Shown in pieces: positions 27,525 to 40,933 of a stretch of DNA of 64,000 bases. A model generated the notes under the pieces. It saw only the letters and a program-made list of their open reading frames with translations, was not told where the DNA came from and did no database searches. The DNA is from Morchella semilibera. Lineage: Eukaryota; Ascomycota; Pezizomycetes; Pezizales; Morchellaceae. Made by a program: the position numbers and the translations under genes. Within the stretch, counting starts at the first letter, position 1. The number at the start of each line of letters is the position of its first letter. Location: assembly GCA_009192285.1 (NCBI GenBank), contig CM018606.1, positions 2,346,081-2,410,080 on the forward strand, written 5' to 3'.

Positions 27525-28107
27525 GGGCCTTTGTTTTTATTTTTTTTCCTCTTAATATATAGATTTCATGTGTTCTCGGTTTGCGAGGTGCGAGGATACT
27601 GGAGGGGGTAATATTTTATCGTTTCTCTTTTGTTCGGTCAGGGTTGGGGCTGGGGTTAGTAGGGAGGAGTAAAAAGATGAACTTGTTGAATTAGCTGATA
27701 TTATTATTGTTTTTTGCCCGAATCTGTTTCTGGTATCAGCGCGGGCATTTCTTTGTTTCCTTTCCTTCTTACTTGGGCTTAAAAATGTACTAGTGACGGG
27801 CGGTTCAATGATTCAATATGGTTTGGTTGTGTTATTTTTTCTTGTCTGCATAGTTCTAGCTTACAGATGAGATATCAAACATTTCCTCAATGCTATCGCT
27901 TTATATATCATTTCCCTTACTCGGGGAAGCGGGAAAACTCGGTGTCTGCCAGCCAATCGTAGTGACCGCTGACTAAACATCACAACCCGGATCGTAGAAC
28001 ATTTGCACCACTTTCCCGGGTAACAAACCATCAATCACTCAACCCCCAAACAATTCACAAACCAACCTCCATTCACAAACTGTACATTCCCGCCTCACAA
28101 TCCCACA
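27525..28107. promoter_or_regulatory. Intergenic: LNP1 3' flank and QCR9 promoter
   Basis: About 580 bp without a gene. The left half is the T-rich 3' flank of LNP1. The right half contains a CCAAT box 151 bp before the QCR9 start and a C/A-rich leader. Confidence 0.55.
27953..27957 (+). promoter_or_regulatory. CCAAT box upstream of QCR9
   Basis: The sequence GCCAATCG lies 151 bp before the QCR9 ATG. In fungi CCAAT boxes bind the HAP complex, which activates respiratory-chain genes. The site is seen; the regulatory role is inferred from the gene and the distance. Confidence 0.45.
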
Positions 28108-28587
28108 ATGCCTGTATGTATTCCCCATTTATTTCCCTCTCCGGCTGCCCGCTTGGGCAGAAATTGCACCCTAGGTCGAGATTTACCGGCCGGGGGATAG
28201 AATTTAGTTTTGCGATTTGAAACTGACAGCTTGGGGGGCAGATCTCATCCAGCATTTACAACGCCATTTTCCGACGAAACTACGTCTTTGTCGGGGGCGT
28301 TTTCGCCAGCGCTTTCGCCTTTGAGATGTAGGCGCCCCAAACCCTTCACTTCTCGCCCTTGTGTGCCTGTGTCGGGTTAGCTGGACGACTACACTCATCA
28401 TTTATGTTATGGTATCCTTATAGGATAGACTGCAAATAGGCTGGTTAAGAAGGAGAGACATGGAATCTTTGCTGACATGCTTTTGCTCTATAGGCTCTTC
28501 GACCAGGCCACCGACAAATTATGGGATAACCTCAACAAGGGTAGACAATGGAAGGACATTAGACACCGTTACGTCCAGGATGAATAA
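28108..28587 (+). CDS. QCR9: Cytochrome bc1 complex subunit 9 (Qcr9)
   Basis: Qcr9 is a small single-span subunit of complex III in the mitochondrial inner membrane, close to cytochrome c1 and the Rieske protein. Exons: 28108-28113 (six bases, Met-Pro only), 28242-28327 and 28494-28587, giving 61 residues, the usual size. The protein has the family layout: short N-terminus, SIYNAIFRRNYVFVGGVFAS with the membrane span continuing to FAFEMLFD, then NKGRQWKDIRHRY. All three exons are very short, so the gene is easy to miss. The six-base first exon is set by the ATG in CACAATGCCT directly before a GTATGT donor; other tiny first exons cannot be fully excluded. Confidence 0.93.
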
Positions 28588-31500
28588 GTGGTGTACCTAT
28601 TTCGACATGGAGCCTATAGATTTGGTGCTGGAGTGAGCGGAGCAAAAGAGATCTCTTTTGTTCTTTTCGTTTGTTCTTTATAATCGGGTTTGGTTTGGGG
28701 TGGCTCTCCTAGAGCATGAGCGGTGATTCAATTCATACCAGTTTTCCCCCGTCCCCGCTTCCATGTGATTGACTGCATTTCCATATGGTGTTTGGTGCTC
28801 TAGGCGTGATTATATTGGTGCCTGAGATGGATTTTGGTGCTTGGTGCCCCTTATAGTCATCATAGGTCAGATAGATTATGCTGGTTAGGAGGCCAAACGG
28901 TACAAAACCGAAAGCTGTTAGCTTTGATCAGTCAGATCTGCGAGTTATGTCAGCTTTTATACCTTGACTCTTTATTGACTATTTGGTTTCCCGGTCATAT
29001 TAGATACAAGACCAAGGATCACAACCGATAGGTGGTTTCTTTCTTATTTTACATTTACAATCTTCTATTCTAGCTTGGCCACAAGATACGGGGAATATAA
29101 AGTACATATCCAGATTTATCCGCGGCCTCTTTATCACCTGTTGGGAGGGGGAAATCAACCACAATGGTTTCTGTTCCTATGGAAATACCCGGAAACTCGA
29201 AAATATCCATTGAGTCCACTAATCTTTAGCCTTTTATAATTATTATCTCGCTGTGTAAACTCTTGCGGGGAATCTATCTCAATTTAGTCATAAACTATCA
29301 CTCGCGCATAAACTTTATTAGCCTAGTCAGTGTCTATATGCTTTTGCGTTGATATGGGCTCAAGTAATATTATACATCCTAGAAAATAAATCAGGACTTG
29401 TGCTTGGATGCATTGTTGCCCCCATGAACAAGACATAAGTCTTGCGATGCATAGAGCTGGAGTTATGAAAGAGGGGTATCTGCATGTCCGAGCTGATATA
29501 TACCTTGATTCAATGCAAAGCGCTTTAGCCATGGTCTCCACACCCATTTGTTATAACGCTATGAGCCTCTCTTTCTCTCTGCATTTCGAGTAGATTCTAG
29601 CCATGTTCAACATACCCACGGAATATCCAATAAATGCCCTGATATATCGAGGCAAGATGCGCTTCTGCCAAAGCATAATAAATGAAACACCCCCTGCTAT
29701 ATATGACGCCTGTGGGGGCACCTCTTATAAGCTCTAAAGTATTTGGATCAGTTAAAGGCCATTTCAGACTCACTTACGGGAATACCAGGTAATGTGAGCC
29801 CAGACAAAGACTAGATACGCCCATAGTGCGTCTCCAAACACTGGGCCCGGCGTTGGTTAGCATGTGGTCAGATGCCAAACCGGAGGATAGTTTTCAAGCT
29901 TCAAGTCCTATAAACTACATGTAGTCAAATGTCTGATATGATAAATCAGCTGATAGCAAGTTCAACAGATCCGCGGAAAAATACCCCTCCAGCAGGATAT
30001 TCGGTTGCATGAGTCGATATCCAGTTCTTTGAAAACTGTAGCTCACGGAAAGAACGTCTTGGGGGGTTTGATAACTTTCCCAAATGTCCTATATAGCACA
30101 TTGTAAGCATAGGAGTATAGGCTAGACATTCCAAGACTAGCAATCTCAAAAGGTACGGACCCCGAAACACCTCTATCTCGCGATACCACGACCTGAAATT
30201 CGAGCGAATCGGGAATGTGCTAAGTCACCGATTGTTATCCGGAGTAGCTACATATATATTGCGTGTCTTTATTTTCAACTGTGCAAGTTGATAGAGCCAC
30301 TGGTTCCGTAGCCAGACTAGAAGCAGTGTCCCCGCCCCACAATAAGCATTGTAGGTTATTTTGCCTAGCTGCAGAGAATTCTAGAGACGGTATGATTTTC
30401 TCAGCTTCGTCGTGCATTAAAGTCTTCTGGGGGGAAGGTTTAAGGGTTATATACCAAAAGGCCATATGATAGCTGTAAACAGCTTTTTTAAACCGCTTTA
30501 ACTACTTGGTGATGCATGTACTCTAATTGATAGAATCACAGTACTGAGCTGGGAGTACTTTTGCTCGCGTACCCAGGATACCTGGATAATCCCTGACGGC
30601 TTGTAGGGAGGGGGTTTACGCCTCTTTGGGTTAGCGAATAGTAAAGAAAACCGGATAAATCCCCTCACTACGCGTAAACATTTCATCCGCGCCGTCACAT
30701 GACACGTACACAGTCGAGTGATATCGTATGTATGAATATTTGCATAACATACATGTAATTATCCGCGCGCTGGGAGCCTATGAATGCACTGCATATCTTC
30801 GTTCACGAATCAACCGCGCAACGGCACATACAACTCTCTCCAGCAAACAAAGAACAAGCGTTTGGACCCATAAACCAATGCGAATCACAAAGCACGGATT
30901 CTCTCTTTGTCCCTCATTCCCACTGATTTGCAAAAAGCTAGTAATCCATACAACTATCACGGACAGCACCAAGGCATTCAATGAGAATGTTGCTCTCGAG
31001 ACCCACTTAGCGTCCATACAGTAGTGACTAAGCGAGCAAGAAGAAAATTTCCATAACAACTGTCCTATTGCTATAGCTCCTAGCTTACCATACGTGAGGC
31101 TTCAGATTGGCCCCATAAACATTCCACCTCCATCACCAAATGGGCAAGATAGTATCTACCATGGTTGACTTCGTACACCCACCCACCAGCCTGCCCTCTC
31201 GAGCGGACACCCCTAACAATACTCGAAGGAACGGATGGAGCGGATGGCCAATGGCTAGGTGACGTTCCGAGAAGCAATAGTTCCATAACGGAGTCATAAT
31301 GAGCCCCCCCCCCCTGTCGCGGTTGTCGCGGGTGAGGTAATATTTCTTTGTCGGAGCTGGCAGCTGCACCGTTTTTTCGTCTCTAGGGGTAGAAAATTAC
31401 CCTTTACTCTAGATCTGTCATGCCATCCGCTCCTACACCGGAGGCTCGAATTTGGGCGGGAGATTCAAGAGGGGTGAGGGGATCTTTTAGCACGAGCCGA

Positions 31501-34500
31501 CCACATCTCTGGCCCAAGGTTTGGGGGCGCAACATTCATCGATAAACCACTGGATAGTATCATTCAGGTGATATAAGTAACAAGAACTATCATCCGGTTT
31601 CGAGGGGATATGGGTTTCAATTCTCGCCTTTCGATCTTAAATACCAACGCAGAGTAACCTTTCATGAAGCGTGCGCAAGCAAAACCAACCAATCTATACT
31701 CGTGTAGTTTTGCATTCAGGTATGAGATAGTTCTTCAACGACCGACTAAGTTCACGAATATCTGTTGAGTTTGCATCTGGCTGGGACTAATCTTGGTTTT
31801 CTACCTAGGTATATCAACTTCTCACGTTCTTATATATGCAACTTTAGAGGAGAAAAAAAAATCGAAAGTTACGACAAAGACCTAGGGAGAGTGGCTTTTT
31901 GGTGCGAATTGGAGAACTAGAGTGTTGCCTCCGGAGTAGGAACGAGGCAAAGTACCCAGTCGTCTATGTTTGTCGGGAATTCTTCGTTGATCCCCTTATG
32001 TTGTCAAAACGAAAATGTGTTAAGTGACGCAAAAGCTCGAGTGAGATCGTGTGAAGCCGGGGAGCACAAACAAACTGTCCATAAAGGGTTAGCTTTGTCG
32101 ACTGTTTTTTTGTAAATTTGGAACGCTCTCGTCAGTTTCAAGTGAGTTTGGCCCTAAACATCTCCTTGTTAGCCTGGGACCCGATAACAAAGTTGTGGTT
32201 GAGAAAGGGAACTCTTGGCTGCTAGTGATCAGCAAATATGCGACGGACGAGGCGAAACGGCGGATCCTACATTAGCACATCAGTACACATCCTTCTATTT
32301 GAATCCCTCTTATTGTTCCGTTGTTGATAACTCTGTTATAGTCCTCAAGTATGGTCAAAAGAGAGTGAAGAAGTCAAAACGGGGGGGTCAACTCAGGTTC
32401 CGTCAAGCCTAGACCACAAGCGAGGTAAAGAGGCCATACCGGCAAGGCCTCAAAACGTTCTCCGTGACCGAGATATGCGTGCGTAGATCCAATTCTCCTC
32501 TTCCACGTTGCTCTTCCAGGTGTTGTTCTTCGATCCAGGCCTCTCGCCAACTATTGATCAGTGCCGTTAGCGTTGTAAACGCCATGTATCTCTAACCAGT
32601 GTGTATTCCGGAGTGAGTTTGATCGTCCAGCGGGAGGAGTGACTTCGGGGGTTCGGCGGATGTTTAGTGTAGCTCATGGGGAGAAGTTACCGACAGAGTT
32701 CTCCTGAAAGGGACGCGTTTTTTCTCATCAGGAGGCAGCTCAAGGACTACGTGGAAGAAGAGCAGTGTTATCGCCGGCCAAAAACCAGGACGGATACTAA
32801 CTGCTGAAACCTCACCACAATTCTAGCAATATGCAGTCGACGAAAGTTGAGGAATAGCTGGTACCTCGTACCCAGTTCACATGGCTTGAACCACGTGTGC
32901 CGGCCGGTGGTCGGGTTGATTCCCGGAGCCACCCATAGCAACAAGAAAGGAAATCATAATCATGAGAGGAGATATGTGACTATCTATGAATGTACGATCC
33001 CCGTTCTCGATCTACGTACATTGGAGCTACCTTGGCCTTGAAAAGGGCCAATGATTATTGCTGCATCTTCATCTTAGGAACAATATTTCACTCCTCGGAT
33101 AGACTATCGCACTTATGGAACTAATGGCTTTGTAGGCCATAAAGGCGTTGTGAAGATTACTCTGTTGCCTAGGTATACGTATGTGTTGCCAGTTATCTAA
33201 AGATAATTTACATCGCAAATTTGGAGGTTTCACCGCCTTTTCAGGCCCAGAGTAGGGAGATCCCTCAAAACTCTTAACAAAATACTAACTAGAAACGGGA
33301 AGACATGCAGCTGTTCCAATGCGGGGCCCAAGCAGCAGTCACGGCAGATCTAGTGTTTCAATAAGGGCTTATCAAACATTGGGAGAGCTTTGCATCGACG
33401 AAAGTATTTGGGTGCGTAACATGTTTATTGTCCAATGTTAAGTGCAGCGCTCAGCTATTCTGCACAAGATGGAGACATGTTTGCGCTGTAATTGAAACAT
33501 ACTTCCTTGTATCATAAACTCTTCAGCTTTTGCTAAGGGCAGGGAGTGGCCAGTTATCGAGACTGTCACACGGAGCCCCCGATTGCAACGATACAAACCT
33601 CCTCAACGATTGTCAGCCAGATTGAAATGGCCAATGGCTTGAAGAAAATTAAAATTAGATATTAATGAGCAATTTAGGTTACCGCCCAATGGTCCTGTAA
33701 TGTCTTTTGAGCTCATGCGGGCCATCCTTGGTACCCAAGGCGACAACCAAGCCATTAGAAACTCGGAATCTCTTTGCTCACTCATAAGAACGATAGAGTT
33801 TTAAACCGGCTCTTGGGGAGATACTACGTTGGCTGGTCGAATAGTTATAGTCGATCTGCCGGGGTATGCGTCAGTGAGGTCCCTTGGGGATTCTTTTGCA
33901 TACGGAGGCAGGACAGTTAGCAAACAGCATATTGATACGTATGTACCAAATAGTTGGATTTAGAACCGCTTGCAAACTTCCAATGTTTATCCTCTAGACT
34001 TGGGAGATTCAAATCACCCCTCCACCTGATTTATGTAAGCGTTGTTGGGGGTGTTTGTCGTTTCAACTCTGACCTCCTCCACGTCACATTGTACTGATGA
34101 TGCATATATCTATTAGCTCTCATGACTCATCGTTCTATAGATGTATGTTATGCATTTATAGACCATTAGGGAATCAGTATCGGTTACTTGAAGAGAGCCT
34201 AAACCTATCAAGAGTCGACAACGGGGGATTCTTCTCCGCGGTAATGTGCTTAAAACACTTTGATATGTATCCACCACTCACTGTGTCAGATAGTCTCGCG
34301 AATTTAATCCATATTTGAAAATTTCGAAGAATAATAACCTATAAAAAGGGCTAATATAGGCTATTGAGGATTCTCACGCCGGGCTAATCTGAGAGAACCC
34401 TACTCACGCACATACACACATACACATTCACATACACACATATGCGCACACGCACAAACAGACATGATTTGCCAACTGCCCTCCTAGGTAGCATTTCTTT

Positions 34501-37500
34501 TTCTACAGCCGGCGGCTAAGGAATTGTTGGGTATGTTCATCTACTTTGGCTATTAAAGATAACTATATGGAATGAGGTTAAAGATGACACAAACTATCAT
34601 TGACTTGTGCGTGAATATTTTTGTAGTTTAGACCACCAATAAACCCATGAGTTCTTAAATTTCTCATCGTGGGAACTGCTAATCAATTTGTGCGCAGAGC
34701 TGATAAGATGACCAAAGAGTCCACAAGACCCTGGTAGAAAAAAAAAGGCAAAGAAGTTTGGCCAATTGGAACGTGTGGCAACAGTGGAGGCCTTGAGGCA
34801 ATCCTGTGCTCTTCACTCATCACCGTGGCTTTGCTGCTCCCGGCCGCATTCTGACAGGGAAAGCCGCTTTGGGATACGTACCTCGCATGAGACAATTTTA
34901 TGTCCCACTAAAGGGATGACTGACTATGTATATATCTTATAGCCGGATCCTATCAATGCTCTTCTCATGGTCTTTTTTGAGGACCGGTTATCGAGTTAGG
35001 CGTGATAACTGGTCTTGTTCATAATCACAAGTGGATACATATTCATTATGAAGTGAATATTCAGGGAGGGATCAACAGGGGGGGAAGCCGAGGACTCAGG
35101 CTCTTTTTAAATCATTCATTTAATCAGTCGATAATAACGGGCCATTCTCGAACTAATATTAAGCAAGCGGAGATAAAAGAAGAAAAAAAGAATTAAGATC
35201 TCAGTACCGTACATATAACCCTAACCCCGATCAATATGCTGTATTGCGGTTCATGCAAAGGCGGCCAGCAAGCTAGTGCTGCTTGATGCAATATGATGCT
35301 TTAAAAAACCATGATCCTGATATGCCTTTGCCCGTGATATACCCACGGGAGTTAGATAAAGTTGAGTAAATTAGGTTTAAAGGGAGTTAGATAAAGTTGA
35401 GTAAATCAGGTTCAAAGGGATCCAGAATGAGGCCAACGTCACGTAGGCACTAGAGTAACCTGGAAACTGTGTAACGTACACGCCCTATCTCTTTTTCTTC
35501 CCTCTCATCCAGAATAGCCCACGCTTCCTTGTTCTTTCCCCACTTCTCCCTACTGCAGAGGTCAGCACAAGGGCGCCATATTTCTATGCACGAACACGAC
35601 TGATTCATAATGTTCTCGATAACCGTGATCAATAGGCGATTAACCGTATATGACAACACGATGTTAGTCCCAGGCAGAGGTCCGAATTGGCAATATGGTT
35701 AACGGGAATTCCGAGACAAACTTAACTCCAAATCTCCATGACGGCTATTGTTTGAACCTATATCACATTTCCTAGCCCTAATACGGGATATCCTTGGGAG
35801 GTGTGCTACGGAATGGTAGAATCACACCCGATCACTCGGTGCTAATTTTATCGTCTCTTCGCTCCCACAATGCAGTTAGGCAATTTGCTGCTGTTTAGAG
35901 GTGATGAATTAAATGAGGTTCAGAGTATCTACTATAAATCTCAGTGAGAATCTCAAAACCGGCAGCAAAGGTGTACACCGTTTGTGTTAGGTGAGGCCCT
36001 CTGCCGAAGTTCGAAACAGCTGCAGCAGTTGCTGCGTCATATCATATTCTAACCAATTCCTACTTTATTTATCATGTCGAAGATCTAGCACTTTTTGCAC
36101 AATTTTGGCACTATGAAGCAGCAAGAGATATCATGGCCCCATGGCTCGTGGTTAGAACAAAAAGTAAGATATAAGACCAAAGTGATCATTTGGCAACCAC
36201 TCTTATGTAAGCTTTACATTGCATGGCCACACCCATTTAAGAAATAAAACATTTATCTACATGTTAAATTCTGTTCTAGCGTCCATTTAGATTTCTTCAC
36301 TGCCGATTTTGAATTTCTGGATCGCCTGCGGCGGGAGTGCCCGCAGATGTAATCGCGGAAGCGCAGGTACCACGGCGGCTATAATATACACAGAGGCACA
36401 CCTCCGGTACTTTTCATCTACCAGCACATTGGTAGCTCCCGGTGCAAGAGCGGGAATGCACATTTGCGGGTTCTCCGGGACCAACCGAGCGATATACCAG
36501 GATACCAAGATTCATCGTTTTGCCGGTAATCTGCATTACAATGCAAGTGCGGGAAGGCGAAGACAGCACATCATGGGGTAGAATATATGATGTGCTGCAC
36601 ATATATGTGAGGATATGACGCCACGCGTGCATTGAGAGGGCTAGTTTTGCTAAGAACCAACAACTATCACCGTTGGATATACAGACACACATTTGAAGGT
36701 CAATTGCCATTACTACTATCATAATACACACATATATCACAATGACAAGCAACAGTTTGGGGTCAATTCTCCTTAGAAATGGCAGAATATATACATGAGA
36801 AGAGTACAATCCGTCGTAAAACCCACAAAGTACGTGGCAGGAGAACTCATAATATGAGATGTGAAGATCTAAAAAAGAAAAAGAAAAAAAGGTGTTTACA
36901 CTTTTGCTAGTCTGAATCCCGACCAGGGGCAAAAGGGCTTCACCTATGTTACAGTATGTACCTAAATGTGGCAACATTTGAAAAGCCCATAGGGTCCTGG
37001 TTCGGTTGATGACCCGAGGCTGTTGTTCCATCTGCAGTCCGTATTCAAATTCTTGAGCAACCGAGAATCTACCCGATCTTTTGTGTGGGGCAAAAGCCGA
37101 TAGGTTGGTCCTAGACCTCAAGCACAACACCTCCGGGTTTCTAAAACCAAGATTCTAGTATCAAAAAGTACATATCTGTATGAGCAAGCCTGCTATAAAC
37201 TAAGTTTTTTCAAAACTTAGAATTGGATATTAATTCTAATATTTCTAGCCACAGTACATCTAGATGTATCTATCTAAGTTCACACACCCTCCACGTATCC
37301 CCCAGTTTCGAATTCCGAATATCAGCCTCCGGACGTTTCGGAATATGTACGGTTCGGTACTTGCTAGTCGTTCGTAGCCCCGAGGATTCAGTAGCCAAAG
37401 AGACGGAAGCCCCTTCAAACTAACGATGAGTTCCTGGAGCCACACACGTAGGCCCGCATGAGTTCGAGAAGATATCTCAAAGCAAGTGCTCTCTTGTTCA

Positions 37501-39534
37501 AGATAGCCTTAGAGTTGAATAACTAGATGGGCATAGCAACCAACAGGATTCGAGGCTTAGCCGTTAATGCACCTGCGCCACTGAAACCCTGCAACAACTG
37601 CTGGACGAATAGCAGGGGTGATAGGTTCGAAGACCAGGAAACCAACGGGAGACTAAAGCTTGAGGACAAATAAGAAGACAGTTGCCAAGCTGGCGGTGAG
37701 GGAAAGCCCAGACCGGCCTTGTCTAAAGGTGGAAATCGATCTTAAATCGGCTCAAAATACCCGTCACGTCAAAATGGCCCTGTGAAGCTAAAACCCAATG
37801 CTAATTATAATGAACGGATATATCCCTATACGTATACGGATTGTAGAAATTCTTGGTTTATGTATTTACAAAGGATGTTGTAAACTGCAGTTCTCCTGTC
37901 CACCTCTTGAGCAGAATTAAAATCCCCCAAGTCCTTGAAGCTTTCAGGTTGATAATATCTGGTACCCTCAACTCCACAAACGCTAATAATTGATCATGAA
38001 GGTATCATACCACTCATATTCAATGCTAATCTCAACCTCTCTAGCAATTGCGGAATACATCTTCTAAATGAATCAATATGGCAGGCTGTTTTCTGCACGC
38101 AAGATGGCATCGAATGAGCAGTTGCCTACCCTTCGATCCCATCTTACGTGACAGAAAAATGCCCCCGAGTCCAAGTCGTAAAAGATGGAGCTTTCCCAAC
38201 TAGAGAGAGTTATCAGAGATTGACACCAATGCTCATGCTGTTGGAGAATGATGAGGATAATGAAGGGAGAGAAAGAGGAATAAGGGATGGGGTTCACAGA
38301 GTTTTTATATTAGAAATTACTCAGGTATTTCTGTTTGTTTTTATTCCGTTGGTTTTTCTTGCTGTACATACATCACAGTAACGAGAGGGAGGTAAGCGCT
38401 GGAAAAAGTGACAGGATTCCATGCGGTACACCCAGAGTCTCGGGTACGGCAGATCTGCAAGTTCTTTACCCCCGTTCCTTGTTCTGTCCAATTTTTTTTT
38501 CGTTCAGTTCTTACCCATATATTTCTCTACGTTCCATTCGATATTTGTGCAGGTCCACAAACCAAGAAGGGTGATGGATGAATGTGCGTTGTCAGGGAGG
38601 AAAGTGCACGAGAAAAGTGATAAGTGAGAAAAATTATCTAGTAAAAATGGCATAGTGGGAATTGTATTAGGGCCTGGCATCATGGAGGGTTGGAGTTTTT
38701 TTTTCTTTCTCTCTCTTTCTTTCTTGCTCCTATTCCTCCCTTTCCCACTTACTCTACATGATATAGTAGGATACAGGGCCAAGTAAGGACCAGAAGGACG
38801 AACATCAGTGACATGACAGGTGACAAGTCCTAGTGACAAGTGACGAGTGACAGGCAGAATAGTGTCAGGGCAGGGCAGAGTAGAAGGCAGAATCAATTCT
38901 TTGAATTTAGTAGAGTGTTTCAAGTAACGGTCACCTAACCATTTCTAGTAAAGAACTTAGCAGCAATATTACAAGGCAGCCAGAGGGACGTCAGTCTTGG
39001 GGTTGGGTTGCCTGGGACTTTGTTGGTTGTGGTGATTGACACTGGTTGTTGTGGTGGTTGTCTGGTTACGGGTTTGGGTTCTGGCCTGTTAGGTCAACTA
39101 GTGGTTTATTGGTTTATTGGTCGGCACTTACGTCGGCTGGAGCCGCGGCCGTAGTTTCGGTTGGCGGGCGCGGAAGTAAATCGGCGGATCGGAAGCAGGA
39201 GCATGGAAGGCATGTTGAGACAGCACACTTTCGCAGAGCCTCATACACATGTAAAAAACTTGTTGTTCCTAAGTTGGTCGTATCCAGCATAGGGTTAGGG
39301 GTAAATTCCCTTTGACCATCACCTGGACAGCCAACTGCAACCTTTCGAACCCCACTACATGATATCCTGCATGTAGCTGTAAGCCTCTTGAACTGCTAAA
39401 TCACAATAATCACTCACCACCCCCCATCCCATCGATCAAGCCATCCATCCATCTATCCGCCTCACTTTCCCCTGGTTCCCATCAATATCTATAGATCAGC
39501 GAGTACACCATTCACCATTCGCCATAACCACTCG
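28588..39534. other. AT-rich gene desert (10.9 kb)
   Basis: No supportable gene. After the QCR9 3' flank, the sequence is AT-rich and full of stops in all frames; the longest frame (36414-37130 minus, 238 codons) has no recognisable domain, though it carries one hydrophobic segment. Seen inside: a 35-bp tandem duplication (35351-35420), a CA-rich microsatellite-like stretch (34403-34465) and a cluster of TGACAAG-like units (38807-38860). No transposase or reverse transcriptase motif was found. The region may be decayed repeat DNA, but this is inference. Confidence 0.55.
35351..35420. repeat. 35-bp tandem duplication
   Basis: Two adjacent 35-bp copies, 35351-35385 and 35386-35420, start GTTAGATAAAGTTGAGTAAA and differ at two sites only, both T in copy 1 and C in copy 2. 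Confidence 0.95.
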
Positions 39535-40933
39535 ATGCAGGTCTTCCGCTCACCTACCCCGTGCCATTCACCTCGACAACTTTTTCGTTGTCTTCAGAGG
39601 TCTTCCTTATCCACTCCTTCCTCCTCCCCCCACCCCTACTACTCATACTCTTGCTCCTCCAATTTCCCTAAATTATACACAACCTCAAAATCTCGGACAT
39701 ACACCAATTCCTCTAGCTCCTTAGCTGGAGATAATACCGCAGAAGGCAGAACTGGTAAAAATGGTAGTATCAGCATCAGAAGGCCAATTGGTAGACTCGA
39801 TATCACCGATGAAACCATGTACACACCGCAGGAACCAGCTGTAAAAAGCGGTATAACCACAAGCAGGGACCACCGCGAGAATTCCCAGCGCATGAGTTTA
39901 AACAAGGCGACAAAACACCGACCCTCTAGTATGAACTTACTTTTTTCTTTTCTTTTCTTTTTTACTCCTCTTCCTCCTTACAATTGTTGCCCCAAGTTCC
40001 CGGAAATCAAGATTCCAGGCCATTTGTCGCTTATATTGTGATTAAATTTGTTTGATTCTATCCCTTTACCTGCAATTGATACAACTCATGAATACTCAGT
40101 CAAATATCCGTGTTGAACTGCCGTTTTATTTTGATTGTGGCTGACTATCTTCCCTATCAGCGTTCGGGAGAATCGTGGTATTAAGCGGAGTTGGTAGTAC
40201 ACTGCTTGAAAGCGATATTCGACGAATGGTGCCTACGAAAGCGCATATCCCCGAATTCCAAAGCGCGTCAGAAGGCTTTAAAGGCAAGTTTATCTAATGT
40301 TTATATGTGTACTCCAGCATTTTCTGACACTAAATAGTGATACCCTATCGATTCCCGAAAAGTCTCGCACGCAAACCTTTTTACAACCTGTTATTTGAGT
40401 CTCCCGAGGCTGCGAAAGATTTTGTTTTCGGGCAAGGCGATTTTTGGCTATTTGGGCCAAAATCTACTGTGCCTCCAGGACAGACACCTACCCTAACTTT
40501 ACCAGCCGCAAACGCTAAGAAAATATTCGACGATAATCGGCTTCTTTCTACTTTTCTCTCGTACGGGGGGGGTACTCAGGGCCACGGAAAATGTGTACTT
40601 CTTACAATCTCTGACCTTGGTGGTATGACTCGTGAGAGGGGAAAACTTCCTAGGACTAAGGAAGTGAGGGAGCTACTCGAAAATGATAATGTGAGGTTCT
40701 GCAAGGGAGACGAAACGCTGGATGACGCAGGTTTGCAAAGAATAATTTTTGGAAGAGTATTATCAGACGGGAGAATAATCCCTGACAGATTTGATGGATC
40801 AGAAAACGGGGCGGAAGGGAAGTGGATAGTTAGGTGTAGAGACGCGGCGGAAGCGCATAGGGTTGTGAGGAACTGGCACAAGAGGGAGTTCCGGGAAGGT
40901 GGTGGGAAGTTTTGTGCGGAAATGATTTATTAG
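39535..40933 (+). CDS. Putative mitochondrial protein with an RRM-like domain, function unknown
   Basis: Exons: 39535-39928, 40161-40283 and 40338-40933, 370 residues. The second intron (40284-40337, 54 bp) starts GC, not GT: the donor is AAAG followed by GCAAGT, and only this choice keeps the frame (FKVIPYRFP). The N-terminus is rich in Arg and Ser with almost no acidic residues for some 60 positions, like a mitochondrial presequence. The middle reads like an RNA-recognition motif: strand GRIVVLSGV, helix LLESDIRRMV, and strand-helix FYNLLFESPEAAKDFVFG. The C-terminal half holds a second alpha/beta region ending RCRDAAEAHRVVRNWHKREF. I do not recognise the family by name. It is the only gene in about 21 kb of AT-rich DNA. 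Coding status is well supported by the matched splice phases. Confidence 0.75.

Noticed and set aside
36414-37130. 238-codon minus-strand frame in the desert, with a hydrophobic segment
   Set aside because: It has no conserved motif, unusual composition for the genes here and no start context or flanking splice sites that extend it. It is probably chance, though it is the longest frame in the desert.
39338-39350. B-box-like TTCGAACC on the plus strand, a possible minus-strand tRNA
   Set aside because: The bases around it cannot form a T stem and no A box is found at the expected distance.
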